From an uncultured Oscillospiraceae bacterium (GTDB lineage: Bacteria > Bacillota > Clostridia > Oscillospirales > Acutalibacteraceae), in NCBI GenBank assembly GCA_900543215.1, contig UQQR01000030.1:1-18740 (forward strand): a stretch of DNA of 18,740 bases. The letters are read 5' to 3'. This document shows, in pieces, positions 14,243 through 18,740 of the stretch. Within the stretch, counting starts at the first letter, position 1. Each line of letters begins with the position of its first letter. The notes under the pieces are model-generated. The model was not told the origin of the DNA. It was given only the letters and a program-made list of their open reading frames with translations, and did not search any database. Position numbers and translations under genes: made by a program.

Positions 14243-14324
14243 GCGCTTTTTACTGTATTTTATTTTATATCATTCACTGTCCGATAAACGGGACTTTGAT
14301 ACTTTTTTGTAAATTTATTTTTAC

Positions 14325-14353
14325 TTGAAAGATTGGGTCTGTAATGTTATAAT
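14325..14353 (+). promoter_or_regulatory. Sigma-A promoter of the kinase-PqqD-peptidase-lacZ operon
   Basis: TTGAAA (14325-14330), 17 bases, then TATAAT (14348-14353) on the plus strand. It gives a short leader of about 25 bases to the GTG start. No LexA box or other clear operator is present on this side. The divergent gap 14243-14324 is AT-rich and holds nothing else I can name. Confidence 0.8.
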
Positions 14354-14384
14354 TAAGTGAATATAGTCAGTAGGGGTGATACGG

Positions 14385-15101
14385 GTGAAGGTTTCTTTGG
14401 CAGACCGCATAATCGATATAAATTTCCGTGACGCGCGGTTCGGTTCCTTTTTTGAAAGATGGAAAACGGACGGCGGAGAACCGGAGCTTTGCGTTGTGAC
14501 AAACGAACAGAACATCGCACCCGAACGGATATGGAAAAATCAGGATGACTTTTATCCTGAAAGCTCCGCTATATTAAGGCAGATTGCGGAATGGTTGCCG
14601 CTTAGGAATTCCTTTGTTCTTCACTCGGCTGTTTTTGATGTCGGCGGTACGGGCATTGCCTTTGCGGCGCACAGCGGCACGGGGAAAACAACACATCTTC
14701 TTTTATGGAAAAAGCTCCTCGGCGACAGACTTAAAATAATAAACGGCGATAAACCCATAATCCGCTTTTTTGACGGTGAACCGAATATTCCCTATGCCTA
14801 CGGAACGCCGTGGAACGGTAAGGAGGGTCTCGGCTCGGCGGAGCGAACCCCTCTTCTACACCTGTGCTTTATAGAAAGAGCGGATGAAAATTCCTGCACC
14901 GAAGTATCGGCAAACGATATTGTAAACCGCATTTTCGATCAGGTCTATATGCCGCATGATCCTGCGGCGGCGGCAAGCACTCTGGGTCTTATTAACCGAT
15001 TACTGTCATCGGTAAGAATTTGGAAAATATGCTGTAATATGGATATATCTGCGGCAAAGACCGCATATGACGCAATTTTAGGTAACGAAAGGAAAAACTA
15101 A
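14385..15101 (+). CDS. HPr-kinase-like P-loop protein
   Basis: 238 residues from a GTG at 14385, which has AGGGG (14372-14376) with an 8-base gap. The other GTG at 14376 overlaps that site. The C-terminal two thirds have FVLHSAVFDVGG (77-88), the Walker A AAHSGTGKTTH (94-104), IINGDKPIIR (118-127) and GTPWNGKEGL (140-149), then LHLCFIERADENS. This is the HprK/PEPCK-like P-loop fold seen in stand-alone HPr-kinase homologues, some of which phosphorylate lasso peptide precursors. No classic HPr kinase N-terminal domain is present, and it is too short for PEP carboxykinase. It is followed after one base by a PqqD-family gene. Substrate unknown; a protein or peptide is likely. Confidence 0.8.
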   Translation: MKVSLADRIIDINFRDARFGSFFERWKTDGGEPELCVVTNEQNIAPERIWKNQDDFYPESSAILRQIAEWLPLRNSFVLHSAVFDVGGTGIAFAAHSGTGKTTHLLLWKKLLGDRLKIINGDKPIIRFFDGEPNIPYAYGTPWNGKEGLGSAERTPLLHLCFIERADENSCTEVSANDIVNRIFDQVYMPHDPAAAASTLGLINRLLSSVRIWKICCNMDISAAKTAYDAILGNERKN

Positions 15102-15102
15102 A

Positions 15103-15369
15103 ATGAAGCTTAAATACAACTTTGTTATGAATGATGTTGCCGGCAAAAAGGTAGCAGTAGCAGTCGGAGACGATTTGGTCCGTTTCAACGGCTTTATAAA
15201 AATGAATGACACAGGAGCTTTTATTTTTAATATGCTTAAAACGGATGTTACAGAGGAAGATATAACAAACGCCCTCCTCAACGAATACAGCGGCGTTACA
15301 AAGGAAGAAGCCGAACGCACGGTTTCGGACTTTTTAGGACAGCTTAAGCAGTCGGGCGTTATAGACTGA
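15103..15369 (+). CDS. PqqD-family protein (RiPP recognition element fold)
   Basis: 88 residues. It shows the PqqD pattern of an N-terminal beta hairpin (KYNFVMNDVAGKKVAVAVGDD), the FNGFIKMNDTGAFIFNML helix and a C-terminal winged-helix part (DITNALLNEYSGVTKEEAERTVSDFLGQLKQSGVI). PqqD domains bind leader peptides and present them to modifying enzymes. The whole protein is a single free-standing domain. The ribosome binding site AAAGGA (15088-15093) lies in the end of the kinase gene, and its stop overlaps the next start (TGATG at 15367-15371), so the three proteins are probably made in fixed ratio. Confidence 0.85.
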   Translation: MKLKYNFVMNDVAGKKVAVAVGDDLVRFNGFIKMNDTGAFIFNMLKTDVTEEDITNALLNEYSGVTKEEAERTVSDFLGQLKQSGVID

Positions 15370-15827
15370 TGCCGCAAAACAGCTTAAAAACCGCGGCACA
15401 GGCGCTTTGTGAAAAAGAAGAAATATCCGTGCTTACGGCAGGGATAAGTATGCGCCCGATGCTAAGACAGCATAAGGATATTGTTGTAATTAAGCGCACA
15501 AACGGCAGGCTTAAAAAAAATGATGTGCCCCTTTACCACAGAAAAGGCAGCGATAAATTTATTCTTCACCGAATACTTAAGGTGACGGATGACGGATATG
15601 TTATCAGGGGCGATAATCTTTTCAAAAACGAATATGACATAAAGGATGAAAATATAGTCGGCGTACTTAAAGCTTTTTACCGAAACGGTAAATACATCGA
15701 CTGCCAAAAAAGCACAGGCTACAAGGTATATGTGTTCCTTAACAGGATAAGCTATCCGGTAAGGTATCTTTGGCGCGTAATTCTCCGTCCTTTTTTGGGA
15801 AAAATCAAAAGGCTTATTATAAAATAA
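15369..15827 (+). CDS. Signal-peptidase-like S24/S26 protein of the Ser/His (SipW/ER) type
   Basis: 152 residues. GISMRPML (25-32) gives the nucleophile S27. The second block KNDVPLYHRKGSDKFILHRILKV ends with HR at 67-68, and GDN lies at 81-83. In ER and SipW-type signal peptidases the general base is a His at this point, whereas the bacterial type I enzyme has Lys; H67 fits the His type. Unlike SipW there is no N-terminal membrane anchor; the first 20 residues are polar. The C-terminal 35 residues are hydrophobic and basic and could bind the membrane. Possible roles are cleavage of a peptide substrate of the PqqD/kinase pair, or a non-secretory processing step. Substrate unknown. Confidence 0.75.
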   Translation: MPQNSLKTAAQALCEKEEISVLTAGISMRPMLRQHKDIVVIKRTNGRLKKNDVPLYHRKGSDKFILHRILKVTDDGYVIRGDNLFKNEYDIKDENIVGVLKAFYRNGKYIDCQKSTGYKVYVFLNRISYPVRYLWRVILRPFLGKIKRLIIK

Positions 15828-15851
15828 TTTCAGTATTCGAAGAGGTGTATT

Positions 15852-18683
15852 ATGCGTCCCTACGAAAATCCGCAGAAAACAAGCGAAAACAGACTTAAAT
15901 GCAGAAGCTGGTATATACCGGACAGCGGCTGTAAGCAAATAATGCTTAACGGCGAATGGCGTTTTGCGTTTTTTGAAAACGGCGACCGCGTGGAGAATAT
16001 AGAAGAATGGGAAACTATTGAAGTCCCCTCCTGCTGGCAGTTAAAGGGATACGAAAGCCCGAATTACACGAATATAAACTATCCGTTCCCCTGCGATCCG
16101 CCCTATGTGCCGGATATAAACCCCGTAGGCGTTTACGAACGCAGCTTTCAGATAGAGGACGGAAGCCTTGAGACTTATTTTGTATTCGAGGGTGTATCCT
16201 CGGAAGCGGAGCTTTACATAAACGGCAAATATGTCGGCAGAACGCAGGGCAGCCGTTTAATGGCGGAATTTGATATAACCGAATTTGTAAGCTCGGGTAC
16301 AAATACCGCCCGAGTATATGTAAGAAAATGGTGCTGCGGCAGTTATCTTGAGGATCAGGACGCATTCCGTTTTAACGGAATTTTTAGGGATGTTTATGTG
16401 CTTTCCCGTCCGCACGGTCATATTTTCGATATAGATATCAAAACGGAGGTCAACACCGTACTCTGTCTGGCTGACGCTGAATTTTCCGCCGAGCTTTATG
16501 ACGGTGACACTCTGCTTGAAAGGCGCGATTCGGTAGGCTGTAAGGCGGAATTTACGGTAAACGAGCCGCTTTTATGGACAGCCGAGACGCCTAAGCTTTA
16601 TACGGTAAAGCTTTATGCCGCAGGCGAAATTATAACAAGAAAGATTGGCTTCCGCACAATTAAAATATCTTCAGATTACGAACTGCTTATAAACGGCACG
16701 CCTGTAAAGCTTAAGGGCGTAAACCACCACGATACAGACCCTTATAAGGGTTGGACTATGAGCGAGGAGGACTATGTGCGAGACCTTAAGCTTATGAAGG
16801 AGCTTAATATCAACATGGTCAGAACCTCGCACTATCCGCCCTCTCCTAAATTCCTTGATTACTGTGATGAAATGGGCTTTTATGTTATACTTGAGTGCGA
16901 CATTGAAACCCACGGCTTTATACGCCGTTTTGCCAATACGGGTTACGGCTTTGACCCGCAAAACGGAGATTGGCCGTGCGCCGAGGAAATGTGGAAAAAG
17001 GAATTTTTAGACCGCATAGAGCGTACTTACGAGAGGGATAAGATACACACCTCTGTAATAATGTGGTCAACAGGTAACGAAAGTGCGTATTATTCCAATC
17101 AGGCGGCACAGATAGACTGGCTCAAAGCGCGTGACAAGGTACGCCTTGCGCACTGCGAGGATGCGTCGAGAGCCGGCAGTCAGGAAAAGACCGATGTATT
17201 TTCAATGATGTATCCGGGTGTTGATACTATCGAAAAATGGGCAAAGGACGATAATATTAAACAGCCCGTATTTATGTGCGAGTACGCCCACGCTATGGGC
17301 AACGGACCGGGCGGTATGTGGGACTACTGGAACGCAATTTACGAAAACAAAAAGCTTATAGGCGGCTGTATCTGGGAGTGGGCAGACCTTGCGGTTATGG
17401 TTGACGGCGTAGCCAAATACGGCGGAGATTTTGAGGGAGAACTGACGCACGACGGCAATTTCTGCTGTGACGGTATGGTTTTTGCGGACAGAAGTCTTAA
17501 ATCAGGCTCATATGAGGTTAAAGCCGCTTACGCTCCGTTCCGCATTAAGTGGGATAACGGCACATTAAAGCTTAAAAACTGCTTTGACTTCCTCTCGTTC
17601 GACGGATTTACATTTGAATATACGGTAACGGCAGACGGCGAAAGCCTTGAAGACCGCATAGTGAGGGTAAACACAAAGCCGGGCGACGAATTTTCGGTCA
17701 CCCCTTCGGCGGCACTTCCCGAAGCCTGCCGTTTGGGCTGTTTTGTTACGGTTAAGATGACCGATGCGGACGGATTTGAGCTTGCTACGCTTGAGGAACG
17801 CCTGCCCGTTAAAATTGTAAACGGTGAGAACAGCGACGCACCGCTTTCCGTTACGGAGAGTGAATTCGACATTACAGCCGAGGGCGAAGGCTTTAAATAT
17901 GTGCTTTCAAAGCAAACAGGAACCTTTATAAGCATAATTAAAAACGGCAAAGAAATGCTTGAAGCGCCTATGAAGCTTTCGTATTTCAGAGCAACTACCG
18001 ACAATGACCGCAATATAAAGGCATTGTGGGACAGAACGAACATCTGGCAGGGCGAAAATTTCGACTGTGTGTTCAACAAAGTATATTCCTGTAAAATAAA
18101 CGGCAACCGCACGGAATTTACAATGTCTGCAGCAGGCGTTTCAAGAAAACCTTTCTTTAACTACACGCTTTGCTATGAATTTTTTGCCGACGGCGAAGTT
18201 TCGGTAGGTCTTGACGGTAAAATACGGGAAAATGTTGTATGGCTGCCAAGGCTTGGGTTTGAGTTTAAGCTGCCGTATGACACTTCGAAATTCAGATATT
18301 TCGGGAACGGTCCTATGGACAGCTACCGCGATATGACCCACCACGGTATTACGGCGTGGCACGAAAGTGATGCGGACCGTGAGTATGTAAACTATATCCG
18401 TCCGCAGGAACACGGAAATCACTACGGCTGCCGCGAGCTTGAGGTTGAAAATTCACTTAAATTCTCGGCGGAAAACACCATGGAAATATCCGTGCTGCAC
18501 CACAGTATAGAGCAATTAACAAAAGCCGAGCATACCGACGAATTACCGGCCCCCGATGGCACATATGTAAGGGTTGATTACAAAGTATCGGGCATAGGCT
18601 CAAACTCCTGCGGTCCGCAGTTACCCGAAAAATACAGACTTTCCGAAAAGGATATTTACTTTAAATTTAAAATTTCTATTTAA
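15852..18683 (+). CDS. lacZ: Beta-galactosidase, glycoside hydrolase family 2 (LacZ type)
   Basis: Hydrolyses beta-D-galactosides, 943 residues, with no signal peptide and so cytoplasmic. Domain order is an N-terminal jelly roll (about 30-185), an Ig-like domain (190-270), a TIM barrel (272-560) with acid/base E410 in STGNESAYYS and nucleophile E477 in MCEYAHAMGNGPG, WEWAD (508-512), then KYGGDFEGELTHDGNFCCDG. A second Ig-like domain and the C-terminal Bgal small-chain sandwich (about 680-940, FRYFGNGPMDSYRD, RPQEHGNHYGCREL) follow. It is about 80 residues shorter than E. coli LacZ. Start ATG 15852 has AGAGGTG just upstream. Only 24 bases separate it from the peptidase gene, so it probably shares that transcript. 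No sugar transporter or LacI/AraC regulator is nearby. Confidence 0.95.
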   Translation: MRPYENPQKTSENRLKCRSWYIPDSGCKQIMLNGEWRFAFFENGDRVENIEEWETIEVPSCWQLKGYESPNYTNINYPFPCDPPYVPDINPVGVYERSFQIEDGSLETYFVFEGVSSEAELYINGKYVGRTQGSRLMAEFDITEFVSSGTNTARVYVRKWCCGSYLEDQDAFRFNGIFRDVYVLSRPHGHIFDIDIKTEVNTVLCLADAEFSAELYDGDTLLERRDSVGCKAEFTVNEPLLWTAETPKLYTVKLYAAGEIITRKIGFRTIKISSDYELLINGTPVKLKGVNHHDTDPYKGWTMSEEDYVRDLKLMKELNINMVRTSHYPPSPKFLDYCDEMGFYVILECDIETHGFIRRFANTGYGFDPQNGDWPCAEEMWKKEFLDRIERTYERDKIHTSVIMWSTGNESAYYSNQAAQIDWLKARDKVRLAHCEDASRAGSQEKTDVFSMMYPGVDTIEKWAKDDNIKQPVFMCEYAHAMGNGPGGMWDYWNAIYENKKLIGGCIWEWADLAVMVDGVAKYGGDFEGELTHDGNFCCDGMVFADRSLKSGSYEVKAAYAPFRIKWDNGTLKLKNCFDFLSFDGFTFEYTVTADGESLEDRIVRVNTKPGDEFSVTPSAALPEACRLGCFVTVKMTDADGFELATLEERLPVKIVNGENSDAPLSVTESEFDITAEGEGFKYVLSKQTGTFISIIKNGKEMLEAPMKLSYFRATTDNDRNIKALWDRTNIWQGENFDCVFNKVYSCKINGNRTEFTMSAAGVSRKPFFNYTLCYEFFADGEVSVGLDGKIRENVVWLPRLGFEFKLPYDTSKFRYFGNGPMDSYRDMTHHGITAWHESDADREYVNYIRPQEHGNHYGCRELEVENSLKFSAENTMEISVLHHSIEQLTKAEHTDELPAPDGTYVRVDYKVSGIGSNSCGPQLPEKYRLSEKDIYFKFKISI

Positions 18684-18724
18684 AAAGGCTCTATAATAAA
18701 TGTTGGGGTAAACAAGTAGAGCCT
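18682..18724 (-). terminator. Hairpin after lacZ, polarity suits a minus-strand gene beyond the edge
   Basis: AGGCTCTA (18686-18693) pairs with TAGAGCCT (18717-18724) over 8 bp around a 23-base loop. On the minus strand TTTTT follows; on the plus strand ACAAAAAAG follows. It would end a convergent gene lying past the window and may also stop lacZ transcription. The loop is long, so this call is tentative. Confidence 0.45.
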
Positions 18725-18740
18725 ACAAAAAAGACAAGAA

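Noticed and set aside
13905..14312. 135-codon plus-strand open frame between the MBL gene and the kinase operon
   Set aside because: It starts inside the terminator hairpin, has no ribosome binding site, and runs antisense through the small SOS gene, its LexA box and its promoter. Its composition is that of a shadow frame.
14385..15827. A complete lasso peptide cluster
   Set aside because: The kinase and PqqD parts fit, but the transglutaminase-like protease, the asparagine-synthetase-like cyclase, the precursor gene and the exporter are all missing.

Overview
The window is chromosomal DNA from a low-to-mid GC, endospore-forming member of the Bacillota, most likely class Clostridia. The basis is a SpoIID homologue, the rsmG-noc and tepA-ftsK gene pairs, a T-box leader, strong AGGAGG-type ribosome binding sites, and sigma-A promoters with 17-base spacers. 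Nothing looks phage-borne or transposed: there is no integrase, transposase, CRISPR array, rRNA or tRNA gene.

Layout. (1) 1-923 is the 3' two thirds of tuf (EF-Tu), cut by the window edge and followed by two stacked hairpins. (2) 1085-4301, minus strand: spoIID, then an OmpR-type response regulator and its sensor histidine kinase, whose genes overlap. (3) 4428-6674, plus strand: an unrecognised polytopic membrane protein, trmB (tRNA m7G46 methyltransferase, with an unusual Cys in its signature motif) and rsmG (16S rRNA methyltransferase). A terminator and then noc (nucleoid occlusion, ParB family, 6792-7634) follow. (4) 7752-9670, minus strand: an alaR-alaT-like operon (Lrp/AsnC regulator plus aminotransferase) behind a complete T-box riboswitch whose specifier codon reads GCU (Ala). 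(5) 9728-13881, plus strand: tepA (Clp-like protease), ftsK/spoIIIE (DNA translocase) and a membrane-anchored ComEC-like metallo-beta-lactamase-fold protein. (6) 13994-14242, minus strand: a 61-residue single-span membrane protein under a consensus promoter with a perfect LexA box at the start point, so probably an SOS-induced small membrane protein. (7) 14325-18683, plus strand: an HPr-kinase-like P-loop protein, a PqqD-family protein, a signal-peptidase-like Ser/His protein of the SipW/ER type, and a GH2 beta-galactosidase, tightly spaced behind one promoter.

How the genes work together. Much of the window is housekeeping: translation (tuf, trmB, rsmG), chromosome segregation and division (noc, ftsK), sporulation (spoIID) and amino acid metabolism (alaR-alaT). 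The two regions that standard annotation explains least are next to each other at about 13.9-15.8 kb and point away from each other. One is the LexA-controlled small membrane protein. The other is the kinase/PqqD/peptidase cassette, which uses parts typical of ribosomally made, modified peptide (RiPP) pathways but has no visible precursor peptide or maturation enzyme here. These are the best candidates for something undescribed.
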